Source of the DNA: Intestinimonas butyriciproducens
GTDB taxonomy: Bacteria > Bacillota > Clostridia > Oscillospirales > Butyricicoccaceae
Direction of reading: 5' to 3'
Assembly (NCBI RefSeq): GCF_016901775.1
Contig: NZ_JACJKW010000022.1
Span: 1-42,787 of the forward strand
Length of the DNA stretch: 42,787 nucleotides
Shown piece by piece: positions 31,371 to 40,122 of this stretch; position 1 is the first letter of the stretch, and the number at the start of each line of letters is the position of its first letter. Made by a program: the position numbers and the translations under genes. The notes under the pieces are model-generated. The model did no database searches. It saw only the letters and a program-made list of their open reading frames with translations, and was not told the DNA's origin.

Positions 31371-32852
31371 TCATTGACACATAAGGCAGGAATATAAGCG
31401 GGACAAATTTTCCTGTAACGGAAATGTTTCTACATGACCTTCATCAACGAAATGCAGAACCCGATTGCAAGTCATAGCGGCAAATTCATAATCGTGGGTA
31501 ATGATTAAAATGGTCTTTCCTTTTTGCGCCAGAGCTTTCAAATGCTCCGATATTCTCATCATATTTTTGAAATCAAGACCGCTGGTAGGCTCATCCAAAA
31601 TCAAAACGGGGGTATCTATCCAATCCGATACTGCAAGAGTAAGACGCTGTTTCTGCCCGCCGGAAAGAGTAGCGGGATGCCGTTCTTTCCATTCAAACAA
31701 GCCATACAATTTCAGCAGATTATCCCGCTGCTCCTGGGTACTTCCTTTTCCGTTCAATAGCAGTTCTTCTTCTACGCTGTCCCCAAACAACTGGCAATCT
31801 GTATTTTGCATAACAAAGTAGGCAAAATTCTTCCTTTTGCCTTTAGATACCTTTGTCCCGTTATATATGACCTGACCCTCTTTTTCCTTTTGCATACCAC
31901 AAAGAATATTCGACAAAGTGGTTTTTCCTATTCCGTTATGGCCTACAATCGCAATCAGGTCGCCAGCATACGCCCGAAAAGATATATCGTGGAAAACCGG
32001 ATGTTTGCGATAGGAAAAAGCTAAATTTTTCACCTCCATCGTCATATCTTTTTCTTTTGTAGGGGGAATATCTACTTCAATATGGTGTAAATCTGCCGCC
32101 CGTATTCCTATGGCTCGTCTTTTTTCTTCTGGAATAGAGAGCAGTTCTCCCGCCGTCCATTCTTCTTTTATGCTCCCGTTTTCCATATAAAGAAAACGGT
32201 CTGCAAGGTCAGTAAGATAATAAAGCCGGTGTTCAGCAACAATGATTGTGTGGCCTTCCGCTTTTAGTCCACCCATCAAATTTTTAAGCGCCTCAACGGA
32301 ATACATATCCAAATTGGCCGAAGGTTCATCAAACACATAAATTTCCGGGTCAACAGCATTGACGGAGGCCACCGCTATTTTCTGTTTTTCTCCGCTGGAC
32401 ATGGGATAAATTTCTTTCCCGCGCAGCATATCTCCGTTAATACATTTGATCGCACTTGAAACCCGTCCATCCAGTTCTTCATACGGAACGCCATAGTTTT
32501 CACACCCGAACGCAATTTCATCCTCTGTAATACTGGCAAAAAACTGGCTCTTTGGATCTTGAAAAATTGATCCCACCATTTTCCCAATTTCATACAGAGG
32601 ATATTCCGATATGCTGCGTCCCAGCAGTGTGACTCGCCCTTTCACTGTGCCTTCATAAAATTGTTCAGCTAACCCGTTTATCAATCGTGTTAAAGTTGTC
32701 TTTCCGCAGCCGCTCCCTCCAGTCAGAACAAGGAACTCGCCCTTTTTTATATCGAGGCTGATATGATGGATACTTTCTGTTTCGGCTCCCGGATATTCAA
32801 AAGATACATCTTCAAACTGGATAACGGATCGCCTTGCTTTATCATTTACCAT
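31371..32852 (-). CDS. Energy-coupling factor transporter ATPase (two fused ATP-binding domains)
   Basis: 493 residues from ATG 32852, which shares its A with the TAA of the T-component gene. Two complete ABC domains: Walker A GGSGCGKTT and GHNGIGKTT; signatures MSSGEKQKIAVA and LSGGQKQRLTLA; Walker B IYVFDEPSANLD and LILDEPTSGLD. This duplicated form replaces the separate EcfA and EcfA' proteins. It energises uptake through the adjacent T and S components. Confidence 0.92.
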   Translation of the reverse strand: MVNDKARRSVIQFEDVSFEYPGAETESIHHISLDIKKGEFLVLTGGSGCGKTTLTRLINGLAEQFYEGTVKGRVTLLGRSISEYPLYEIGKMVGSIFQDPKSQFFASITEDEIAFGCENYGVPYEELDGRVSSAIKCINGDMLRGKEIYPMSSGEKQKIAVASVNAVDPEIYVFDEPSANLDMYSVEALKNLMGGLKAEGHTIIVAEHRLYYLTDLADRFLYMENGSIKEEWTAGELLSIPEEKRRAIGIRAADLHHIEVDIPPTKEKDMTMEVKNLAFSYRKHPVFHDISFRAYAGDLIAIVGHNGIGKTTLSNILCGMQKEKEGQVIYNGTKVSKGKRKNFAYFVMQNTDCQLFGDSVEEELLLNGKGSTQEQRDNLLKLYGLFEWKERHPATLSGGQKQRLTLAVSDWIDTPVLILDEPTSGLDFKNMMRISEHLKALAQKGKTILIITHDYEFAAMTCNRVLHFVDEGHVETFPLQENLSRLYSCLMCQ

Positions 32853-33529
32853 TATGCTACCGTCCTTTCCAGCACAAAATAGAGTGCGGTTACGCAAACA
32901 GCAACCACGCACATAATCCAATCTCTTTTTTGAAATTCTATCTTCCTGCGGCAGGTATGTTTTCCCGGATTGGAAATCCCCCTGCTTTCAGCAGAAGCTG
33001 CGAGTTCTTCAGCTATTCTGGATGAACGGAAAATAACAGGCGTAACAATATACTCCATTGCGTCCAGAGGATGTTTCCATGACAGTAGTTTCCGCAGCCG
33101 AAGTGAGGCAAACACATCAGAAAATTCACTGCGCACAGTAGGGAAGAAACGCAGCATGAAGGTTACGGGTAAAGCAATTCCATCGGGAGCATGGATTTTC
33201 TTGAAAACGGCCACTACTTCTCCTGGTGGCATACCAATCACAGGCTGCGCCGCCATAACCATCATCAAAATACGCAGCACCATGAACAAGAACATTTCCG
33301 GCATAAGAATGGTAATGCCCTGTCCTCCTGAAAGCAGCCTTAACACGATAAAAACACCGCAGACGATTAGATATTTTATTGTCTGCCTGCCAAAGCCCTG
33401 AATAATCAAATACACGCTCAAAACGCCCAAAAGTGTGTATATCAAAATGTCGCTTGTGAGCACCGCCACAAGCGACATAGTGAGAACTATGACAAGCAAT
33501 TTGGTCCGAAAATCAAATTTTATGCTCAT
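32852..33529 (-). CDS. Energy-coupling factor transporter transmembrane protein (T component)
   Basis: 225 residues of the CbiQ/EcfT family: several membrane helices (near 8-40, 48-66, 75-95, 205-222) and a long cytoplasmic coupling region with the motif AASAESRGIS. It links the double ATPase to the substrate-binding S component. It ends on the ATPase start codon and begins 3 bases after the S-component gene, so it is one operon. Confidence 0.9.
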   Translation of the reverse strand: MSIKFDFRTKLLVIVLTMSLVAVLTSDILIYTLLGVLSVYLIIQGFGRQTIKYLIVCGVFIVLRLLSGGQGITILMPEMFLFMVLRILMMVMAAQPVIGMPPGEVVAVFKKIHAPDGIALPVTFMLRFFPTVRSEFSDVFASLRLRKLLSWKHPLDAMEYIVTPVIFRSSRIAEELAASAESRGISNPGKHTCRRKIEFQKRDWIMCVVAVCVTALYFVLERTVA

Positions 33530-33532
33530 AGT

Positions 33533-34138
33533 TTATTTAATCGCGCCACTCTTTCTGAAGTGCTTCACAATCAGTTTGTTGCTAATCATGCAGCCAAGGA
33601 CGGCCAGGATAGCGGTGACAGCCAGGCTCAAAATAACATACTTCGGATCGGTGTAATACTGGGTCTGAACCTGAACCTGCTGCTCACTGACGCCGGTGGC
33701 AAGAAATGCGTCTTTGAAAAACCAAATTTCTGACATACCATGTGCAGCGCGAACCAATGCCGTGATTACCCACGAAATGGACACACGCTTAATGTCATGG
33801 TAGGCATCCTTTCCGCACATGGAAAGCTCTGCGATGATACCGCCGCCCAAAAACCACGGAATCATAAATGGCCCCATCATCAATCCGGCGATAATTGCCC
33901 ACATGATATTGTAGACAAGAGCGGGGCCATGCTTGCCGACTTTCATGCACATATAAACATAGAACGGTGCGAGGATAAGTGCCGCACCTGCGGCGTTAAA
34001 AATCATGGAATAGAACAGTGAAGCGCCGGTCAGGGTCGAATAGACCATAAATACAACGAACATGACCGCACAGAAGATACCGATGATTGCCGCGTCTTTG
34101 ACAGTGTACTTGCTGCCTGTCGATTTTTCATTTTCCAT
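33533..34138 (-). CDS. MptD-family putative ECF transporter S component
   Basis: 201 residues from ATG 34138 (AGGAGG upstream). Five to six membrane helices with KDAAIIGIFCAVMFVVFMVY near the N-terminus and a conserved FMIPWFLGGGIIAELSM segment, typical of the MptD/Trep_Strep group of S components, which bind the substrate. The ligand of this group is not firmly known. Linkage with DtxR, AraC and YbtPQ-like genes suggests a metal chelate. It is the first gene of the transporter operon and has an inverted repeat in its leader. Confidence 0.85.
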   Translation of the reverse strand: MENEKSTGSKYTVKDAAIIGIFCAVMFVVFMVYSTLTGASLFYSMIFNAAGAALILAPFYVYMCMKVGKHGPALVYNIMWAIIAGLMMGPFMIPWFLGGGIIAELSMCGKDAYHDIKRVSISWVITALVRAAHGMSEIWFFKDAFLATGVSEQQVQVQTQYYTDPKYVILSLAVTAILAVLGCMISNKLIVKHFRKSGAIK

Positions 34139-34166
34139 TTGGAAATCCTCCTTTGTCTTGCAGAAA

Positions 34167-34182
34167 GTTAGCAATACCTAAC
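34167..34182. promoter_or_regulatory. Inverted-repeat operator candidate before the ECF operon
   Basis: GTTAG-CAATAC-CTAAC, followed by CGACTAT. It lies 29 bases before the S-component ATG. A possible -35 (TTGAAT) and -10 (TAACTT) on the minus strand flank or overlap it. The same sequence with two changes recurs at 40669-40686. Confidence 0.65.
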
Positions 34183-34255
34183 CGACTATTCAAAAAATAG
34201 GCCAGCTTCAAGCGATCTTTCTGCTTTTATCTGACAAAGGATATTTTAATGCAAC

Positions 34256-35311
34256 TCAGATTTCTTCGCCACTCCATACGGACTCGTTTCTATCCAAACG
34301 GACACTCTTTCTGAATTCCGTTGGAGAACTGCCATACGTTTCCTTGAAGGCAGAAGTAAATTTATTCGGATTTTCATATCCGATTTTACTTGCAATCTCC
34401 GTTACTGATAACTCGGTTTCCAGCAACAATTTTTTGGCGACTTGAAGCCGATAGGTACGAAGATAAGAATAGACAGAGGTTCCATAGACGCCTCGAAAGC
34501 ACTTTTTCAATGCTGTTGTAGAAATCTCGAATTTCTGGGAAAGCTGCTCAATCGTGTGATGTGCTGTCAAGTCCTCCGTAATATAGGACGCTACTGCCTT
34601 AATCAATGCAACTTGATTTTGGTTGAAATAATCCGTCTGCAAAACTTCCTCCGCTGTGTTGAGATCACTCAAAAACAGGAGCAATTCGAGTGTTTTGATT
34701 TTCATGTATCCCGGTTTTCTTTTTTCCCTGATATGATAAAGTTCAGAAAAGATATGTTCAATAGATGGATTGGCCCGCATGATACAACAACGGTTTCCTT
34801 CGCAAATATATTTTTGTATGTAATGCAAATCAATATTCAATAGCTCCATGATTTGCCGTACTTCCGGCAGCAATTCATCCAGATTGATGATGATAGAAAT
34901 ACCGTGATAGTGGTTCAGCGGAAAACACGAATTTGACTTTTTCTTCATCATGGAGCTGATCGACAAATCGCCTTCCGCCATATAGCAGCAGCTATTTTCA
35001 CCGAAACTGCACTCGAAACGTCCAATCAGGCAGTGGTTAATCTCTATCATATTTTTTGCAGTGGCCTGATTTTGATTGCAATAGCCTATGTGCATATCGT
35101 TGTAGTAAAGCTCGATACCCGGAAAAACATGATAAACAGTGATCCGTCCATACCCTGTTTCATTCGACAGTCGGAAAATTTTGCAATCCTGCCGCAGTTC
35201 ATCTTCTTCGGGAGAGCCGTATAGCTTTGTTCCTTCAAATTCATCTGGTAATTCAGACCGCAATAATACTTCAATCGCGCCAGAGAGTGCTTGTTTTTCA
35301 TAGGTCAGCAC
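34256..35311 (-). CDS. AraC-family transcriptional regulator
   Basis: 351 residues from a GTG at 35311 with GGAGG 8 bases upstream. A long N-terminal domain of about 230 residues, Cys-containing and unlike a standard cupin at sight, probably senses a ligand. The C-terminal AraC domain holds two helix-turn-helix motifs (TIEQLSQKFEISTTALKKCF; SVTEIASKIGYENPNKFTSA) and the family ending FKETYGSSPTEFRK. The gene precedes the ECF operon in the same direction. YbtA of the yersiniabactin island is an AraC regulator that responds to the siderophore, so a similar role is conceivable. Confidence 0.9.
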   Translation of the reverse strand: MLTYEKQALSGAIEVLLRSELPDEFEGTKLYGSPEEDELRQDCKIFRLSNETGYGRITVYHVFPGIELYYNDMHIGYCNQNQATAKNMIEINHCLIGRFECSFGENSCCYMAEGDLSISSMMKKKSNSCFPLNHYHGISIIINLDELLPEVRQIMELLNIDLHYIQKYICEGNRCCIMRANPSIEHIFSELYHIREKRKPGYMKIKTLELLLFLSDLNTAEEVLQTDYFNQNQVALIKAVASYITEDLTAHHTIEQLSQKFEISTTALKKCFRGVYGTSVYSYLRTYRLQVAKKLLLETELSVTEIASKIGYENPNKFTSAFKETYGSSPTEFRKSVRLDRNESVWSGEEI

Positions 35312-35613
35312 TACCCATTCCTCCCTTCAGTTCGCCATAACTAACTGCTATTAAGTATATGTGATAATTTTTTCTGTGTCAAATTTTGATAAAGGCCCAT
35401 GACGTTAAAGATTTTTAGATGGAAATAGCCAAAATCTCCATTTCAAATTGTAGTATTAGTAGAGGGTAAATACGAGGGTAGGGTTTCGGTAGCAAGCACA
35501 GCCAGCGAGTACCCACTGGCGGATTTTCGGTTTAGGGGGACCCCTGCCCCTAAACACGAAAATTGCTTGCTGGGATAGTCCCAGACCCTTATAAGAAACG
35601 GAGGCGAAGCGGA
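35312..35613. other. Intergenic region: araC-type promoter side and oriT candidate
   Basis: The left, A+T-rich part (to about 35,450) should hold the regulator's promoter and carries a half-site related to the operator repeats (around 35333-35346). The right part is GC-rich and highly structured and is described as an oriT candidate. No gene is seen. Confidence 0.65.
35491..35571. other. oriT: Candidate origin of transfer (oriT)
   Basis: An outer inverted repeat AGCAAGCA (35491-35498)/TGCTTGCT (35564-35571) encloses two inner ones: GCCAG (35501-35505)/CTGGC (35516-35520), and ATTTTCG-TTTAGGGG (35523-35538)/CCCCTAAA-CGAAAAT (35547-35563). It lies 43 bases before mobC and the relaxase, the usual oriT position. 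The nick site was not identified. Confidence 0.6.
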
Positions 35614-35943
35614 ATGGTAAACAGAAAGCGGAACATCCAGATGAAGTTCTGGGTGACGGAGGAGGAGAAGCGGCTCATCGACGAGAAGATGGCGCAGCTT
35701 CCCACAAAGCGGTATGGGGCATATCTGCGGAAGATGGCGATTGACGGATACATTATTCAGGTGGACACCACCGACATCAAGGAGATGACAAAGGCCCTGG
35801 GCTCCATCGGCCGGAACATCAATCAAATCGCCAAGAGGGTGAACGCCGGCGGCCCAACCTATCAAGCCGATATGGAGGAGATCCTGGAGAGATTGGAGCA
35901 GATATGGCAGTTACAAAGACGCATCCTATTAAGTCAACGCTGA
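35614..35943 (+). CDS. mobC: Mobilization protein MobC (relaxosome accessory)
   Basis: 109 residues from ATG 35614, with GGAGG 9 bases upstream. MVNRKRNIQMKFWVTEEEKR at the N-terminus (ribbon-helix-helix-like) and LGSIGRNINQIAKRVN in the C-terminal half are typical of the bacterial mobilisation protein family. It helps the relaxase open oriT. The last 40 bases overlap the relaxase gene in another frame. Confidence 0.9.
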   Translation: MVNRKRNIQMKFWVTEEEKRLIDEKMAQLPTKRYGAYLRKMAIDGYIIQVDTTDIKEMTKALGSIGRNINQIAKRVNAGGPTYQADMEEILERLEQIWQLQRRILLSQR

Positions 35944-37253
35944 AAGCGGCCATCGACTATATCTGCAATCCCGACAAGACGGATGGGAAGCTGCTGGTGT
36001 CCTCCTTCGGCTGCACTGCGGAGACCGCCGACATCGAATTTGCCTGGACCCGCCGCCATGCCATCGACAAGGGCACGAACCTGGGCCGACATCTCATCCA
36101 GGCGTTTGAACCTGGGGAGGTCACGCCGGAGGAGGCCCACCGGATCGGCATGGAGCTGGCGCGGGAGGTCCTGGGCGGCAAATATGAATTTGTCCTTACC
36201 ACCCACATAGACAGGAATCACGTCCATAATCACCTGATTTTCAATGCGGTCAGCTTTCAGGACCACAAGCATTATCACTCCAATAAGCGGAGTTACCACT
36301 TTATCCGCCGCACCAGCGACCGTATCTGCAAGGAGCATGGCCTATCTGTCATCGATCCCGGCCGTGACAAGGGCAAGAGCTACATCGAGCACCAGGCAGA
36401 ACAGAACGGCACCAGCTACAAGGCGAAGCTGCGCGCCGCCATCGACCGGCTCCTGCCCGGCTGCTCTGACCTGGAGGACCTGCTCCGCCGCCTCCAGCGG
36501 GAAGGGTACGAACTGAAACGGGGCAAGTACATATCCGCCAGGGCGCCGGGCCAGGAGCGGTTCACCCGTCTGAAGACCCTGGGTGCCGACTACGCCGAGG
36601 AGGCCCTGACCGCCCGGATCGCCGGCAGGCCAAGCCCCTCCCGCCAGCCGAAGCAGCGCACCGGGAAGCCCAGCCTGCTCATCGACATCCAAAACAACAT
36701 CAAAGCCCAGCAGAGCGCCGGCTACAAGCATTGGACGGCCATCGAGAACTTGAAGCGGGCGGCGGAAACGCTGAACTTCCTGACGGAGCATGGCATCGGA
36801 AGTTTGGAAGACCTGTCCGAGCGGTGCGACGGGGCGGAGGCCGCCACCGCCAGGGCGAAGGCAGACCTCCGGGCAACAGAGAAGGAAATGGAGCGGCTGA
36901 CCCTCACCATGAAGCACGCCGCCACCTATCGCCAGCTCCGTCCCCTGTATGAGGAATACCGCCAGTCCAGGGACAAGGAGAAGTTCCTCCGGGGACATGA
37001 GGGCGAGATCATCCTGTTCGAGGCGGCGGCAAGGGAATTGAAACGCCTGAATGCCGTTCCACTGCCCGCCACCAAGCGGCTCCGGGCCGAGATGGACGAA
37101 CTCACCGCCAGGCGGACCGCCCTGCAATCGGAATATCGGAAGGCCCAGCGGGAGGAGCGGGAGTACGACACCCTCCGCCAGAATGTGGAGGCCCTGCTGG
37201 AAAAGCCAAGGGAAGCCGAACCGCAGAGGCAGCGGAATCACGAACTGGAATAG
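35904..37253 (+). CDS. mobA: MOBP-type relaxase (MobA/VirD2-like)
   Basis: 449 residues. The relaxase domain (1 to about 240) has the catalytic Tyr candidate Y19 (AAIDYICNPDKT) and the metal-binding three-His motif in HIDRNHVHNH (H101 to H110). The rest is a charged coiled-coil tail (about 255-449), shorter than in some Tn1549 relatives. It should nick oriT and lead the strand into a recipient, using a type IV channel that is not encoded in this window. Confidence 0.93.
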   Translation: MAVTKTHPIKSTLKAAIDYICNPDKTDGKLLVSSFGCTAETADIEFAWTRRHAIDKGTNLGRHLIQAFEPGEVTPEEAHRIGMELAREVLGGKYEFVLTTHIDRNHVHNHLIFNAVSFQDHKHYHSNKRSYHFIRRTSDRICKEHGLSVIDPGRDKGKSYIEHQAEQNGTSYKAKLRAAIDRLLPGCSDLEDLLRRLQREGYELKRGKYISARAPGQERFTRLKTLGADYAEEALTARIAGRPSPSRQPKQRTGKPSLLIDIQNNIKAQQSAGYKHWTAIENLKRAAETLNFLTEHGIGSLEDLSERCDGAEAATARAKADLRATEKEMERLTLTMKHAATYRQLRPLYEEYRQSRDKEKFLRGHEGEIILFEAAARELKRLNAVPLPATKRLRAEMDELTARRTALQSEYRKAQREEREYDTLRQNVEALLEKPREAEPQRQRNHELE

Positions 37254-37346
37254 GTAGGATTGTGCGCTTTGCCGGACTTTTCAAAGGCCCCTGGGCGCGG
37301 TCTGATTTTATCTGTATAATGGGAGGCAGGAATGGAGGTGCCGCCA

Positions 37347-37682
37347 ATGACGAGAACCGAGGCCGTTAAGGAATTTTTCAAGAAGGCAGTTTTGCCCGTC
37401 GCCATCGCCGGGCTGCTGTACTGTATTTTCAAATCCGCCTGCATCAGGAATGGAGAGCTGGATCTTCTCTGGCTCTGGATACTCTGCGGCCTGCCCTTCG
37501 GCATCCATCGGATGTGCGTGTGGATCGTGCCGGGCGGCGACTCCCTGGGCGGCGGCGCCGCCCTGTTTGTTCTGAACTTCGTGATCGGCGGCATCATCGG
37601 CGGCTTCGTCCTGGTGTGGCGCCTGCTGGTGGCGGCATGGTATGTGCCCCTCACCATCTACCGCCTGATCGTGGGATATTGA
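37347..37682 (+). CDS. Small membrane protein of conjugative elements (DUF6050-like)
   Basis: 111 residues from ATG 37347 (GGAGG 8 bases before). Three hydrophobic segments: about 16-32 (AVLPVAIAGLLYCIF), 38-55 and 67-95 (ALFVLNFVIGGIIGGFVLVW). It resembles a small family next to relaxase genes in Tn1549-like elements. No function is known; the family name is from memory and less certain than the membrane topology. Confidence 0.65.
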   Translation: MTRTEAVKEFFKKAVLPVAIAGLLYCIFKSACIRNGELDLLWLWILCGLPFGIHRMCVWIVPGGDSLGGGAALFVLNFVIGGIIGGFVLVWRLLVAAWYVPLTIYRLIVGY

Positions 37683-37697
37683 GATGGACAAATGATA

Positions 37698-37729
37698 GAG
37701 AGCCGGCTGGCATTGACCAGCCGGCTCTC
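37698..37729. terminator. Bidirectional hairpin between convergent genes
   Basis: GAGAGCCGGCTGG and CCAGCCGGCTCTC form 13 perfect pairs with a 6-base loop. It sits between the plus-strand membrane gene and the minus-strand hydrolase stop. T-tracts are weak on both sides. Confidence 0.7.
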
Positions 37730-37730
37730 C

Positions 37731-38597
37731 TCATGGTGTCCGCTCCAGAATAAATTTTGTTACCAGATCCGCATACTGTTCCAGCCGCACCATCAGCGCC
37801 AGGTGGCCGCCGGTCAGGTCGGTGACCACCGTGGGACTTGGCATCAGGGCGATCAGGTCCTCCCGGCAGGCCGGGGTGAAGGTGGTGTCGTCCTCGGACA
37901 AAATCAGCAGCACCCGCCCCTCCCACGGGGCAAAATCATTGCGGGTCATGCCAAAGTAGTGTTCTGCGTCACAGAGAAAGTCAATCATGTGCTGTTCATA
38001 GGGCTTGGTGAGCAGTTCCATCATAGCGCCGCACAGTTCCTCCATAGCGGCCTTTTCCTGGGCTGTAAAGCCATCGGTTTTCTTTTTCATCACCGCCCAT
38101 CTCATCATCCGCTTGATGAGCGGAAACGGCAGGAAGGCAAGCCATTTTTTGAACTTCCGCTGGCTTTCGATTATCTTCATCAGATCCTGATACCCGGCCT
38201 TGCTCATGTTGCCGGACAGCGAGCAGGTGTTGGAGAGGACCAGCCCCTCCACCACTTCCGGGTGGCGGGAGGCGATGACCTGGGCCACTACGCCGCCCAG
38301 GGACTGTCCCACCAGCCAGACCTTTTCCTTCAGGTGGCGGAGTAGTTCAGCCACGGCATCGGCAAACTCGCCGTTGTCCCCGAACTGGAGCTGATAGTCA
38401 AAGGTCAGCACCGAAAAATCCCTGGCGAACCGGGCAAAGTGCTTATAAAACAGGTCGGACAGCCCAATGCCGCCCGTGAGCAGGACCAGCGTGGCTTTGG
38501 CCTGGGGATTTTGATAGTAGCGATAGGTAAAGAGTTTCCCGCTGCTGACCGTGAAGGCAGCGGTTGGATAAACCCGGCGAAATTCTGCAAGCGTCAT
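37731..38597 (-). CDS. Alpha/beta-fold hydrolase
   Basis: 288 residues from ATG 38597 (GAGGA 7 bases before). The nucleophile elbow GQSLGG places Ser at about 99-100; an acid in LSEDDTTFTP and a His in TGGHLALM complete the triad. No signal peptide is seen, so it is probably cytoplasmic. Family members include esterases, thioesterases and lipases, and the sequence does not fix the substrate. It is the last gene of a four-gene operon with an ATC-hydrolase-like protein, a methyltransferase and a membrane protein; within a siderophore hypothesis an ester- or thioester-cleaving role would fit. Confidence 0.85.
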   Translation of the reverse strand: MTLAEFRRVYPTAAFTVSSGKLFTYRYYQNPQAKATLVLLTGGIGLSDLFYKHFARFARDFSVLTFDYQLQFGDNGEFADAVAELLRHLKEKVWLVGQSLGGVVAQVIASRHPEVVEGLVLSNTCSLSGNMSKAGYQDLMKIIESQRKFKKWLAFLPFPLIKRMMRWAVMKKKTDGFTAQEKAAMEELCGAMMELLTKPYEQHMIDFLCDAEHYFGMTRNDFAPWEGRVLLILSEDDTTFTPACREDLIALMPSPTVVTDLTGGHLALMVRLEQYADLVTKFILERTP

Positions 38598-38612
38598 CAA
38601 ATCTTCCTCTTT

Positions 38613-39272
38613 CTATTTTCCCTGCCGTTCTTTGTCCCAACGGGAACCCTTTTTGCAGATATAAAAGTCACAACAGTCTCCGCCAGCAGCCAGTGTTTTG
38701 GTACGGTAGAGCCGCCCACCCATCCAGTCGACGGACATCGTGTCCAGAGCGCATAGATAGGGAACCAGATGAGGAAGGCCCTCCTGTCGGCCCAGGGCAC
38801 ACAGACCGCACTGGTGGTAAAGGATCGTATATTCCTCTGCATCCCGGCCGAAGATGACCTCGGCATTCCACTGAAAGGGGTTCCTATCTGCATCCGCCAA
38901 AGATGCAGTCGCTGCTCGCTTATATTGAGCCTTCAATGTAAATGCAGTCTTGGCTTTGCCCCGGAAGGCGGTCACAACCAGAGGAGAACGCATACTGGCA
39001 CTTACCATGCCCTCAAAGCACTTTTCACTCATTTTTCCTTCTGCCGCCTTATAGATAGACAGCCATAGAATTCCACCAGTCAGGCAGACCCGTAACGGGT
39101 TTTCCATCATGGAGCCAATATCCGGGGTACGGGATACCATTTGCCGGTAAATCTGCTTAGAGAGCTGCTTTAACGCAGAAATATCCCATCCCAACTCCTG
39201 CCTTGCCAGATACCGAAATGCGGCAGGAGCGATGGCAACCCACATCAGCCTTTCACAATATGTATAGTTCAT
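38613..39272 (-). CDS. L-2-amino-thiazoline-4-carboxylate hydrolase family protein
   Basis: 219 residues, start preceded by GGAGG. The C-terminal half carries the family hallmarks: YHQCGLCALGRQEGLPHLVP, YLCALDTMSVDWMG, LYRTKTLAAGGDCCDFYICK. Cysteines are conserved and may bind metal or act in catalysis. The family is named after a Pseudomonas enzyme that opens an aminothiazoline ring on the way to L-cysteine; many members are uncharacterised. It is 14 bases downstream of the methyltransferase and 15 upstream of the hydrolase gene, so one operon. A thiazoline-type substrate is an inference from the family name. Confidence 0.85.
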   Translation of the reverse strand: MNYTYCERLMWVAIAPAAFRYLARQELGWDISALKQLSKQIYRQMVSRTPDIGSMMENPLRVCLTGGILWLSIYKAAEGKMSEKCFEGMVSASMRSPLVVTAFRGKAKTAFTLKAQYKRAATASLADADRNPFQWNAEVIFGRDAEEYTILYHQCGLCALGRQEGLPHLVPYLCALDTMSVDWMGGRLYRTKTLAAGGDCCDFYICKKGSRWDKERQGK

Positions 39273-39286
39273 GACAAACCTCCGTC

Positions 39287-40103
39287 TTACTTCCGCCCCA
39301 CCAGCATCCGGGAGTCGCCCAGCATCATCATGGCCGCCCGGCGGCGGGAACCGAAAGCCTCCTGGGCCGTGTCGATGAGCCGTACATCCGCATATCCCAT
39401 GTCCCGCAGTTCCTGGGCGAAGGCCTCCATGTTCCCGTACATGTGGGGCTTCATCTCATCGTTGAGGGCGAACACGCCGCCTTTTTTCAGCATCCGCAGG
39501 GTCTCCAACAGCAGAGCCTGCTTGTCCGCACCCATTACATTGTGGTAGACATAGTTGCTCACCACGGCGTCGAAACTCTTGTCCGGGAAGTCCAGCTTGT
39601 TCGCGTCCCCATGCTTGAATACGCACCGGGCCGCCGCGCCCTCGCTTGCGGCGTTTTTCTCGCACATGGCCTGGCCGTAGCCGTAGGCCGCGCCCCAATA
39701 GTCGATGCCCGTTACTTTTGCCTCCGGCCACATCAGGGCCGCCCGGATGGACAATGGCCCGGAGCCGCAGCCTACTTCCAGAAGCTGCCCTTGCCCGTCA
39801 AAATCCAGATGGGAGAGGACAACCAGGTGAGTCCGATCCATCATGCCGCCGCCCCCCAAAGGCATACTGCCGCCGTATCCAGGCGCACCACAGGAGCAGC
39901 GCCAGCAGGATCGCTGCGGCTATCACAAACACCACGCCAAGCACCGTGATATGGAACACTGTAAATGACAGCACCGCCAGTACCACAGACAGCGCCAAAA
40001 GGGCGCCTAGCACATAGAAAACAGGGTTTGACATCCAGCTCCCGTAATTCTCCCCATGCGTCCCAAGGCGGATCTCTTTTTGCTGAACTTGATTTTGCTT
40101 CAT
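39287..40103 (-). pseudogene. Membrane-anchored SAM-dependent methyltransferase, frameshifted
   Basis: Two frames join into one protein of about 270 residues. The upstream frame (40103 to about 39,850) gives KEIRLGTHGENYGSWMSNPV, two membrane segments (near 30-75) and WIRRQYAFGG. The downstream frame continues GGGGMMDRTH..., with SAM motif LLEVGCGSGPLSI, GIDYWGAAYGYGQAM, DANKLDFPDKSFDAVVSNYV and SRRRAAMMMLGDSRMLVGRK. The break lies at a run of six C (39852-39857 on the plus strand); one base fewer restores a continuous frame. Start ATG 40103 has AAGGAG upstream. It may be a true mutation, phase variation, programmed slippage or a sequencing error. The methyl acceptor is unknown. Confidence 0.75.
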
Positions 40104-40122
40104 TTGAACCATCTCCTTATGA

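Noticed and set aside
37698-37729. Insertion-sequence terminal inverted repeat
   Set aside because: The arms are adjacent, forming a hairpin between convergent genes; no transposase is present, so a terminator is the simpler reading.
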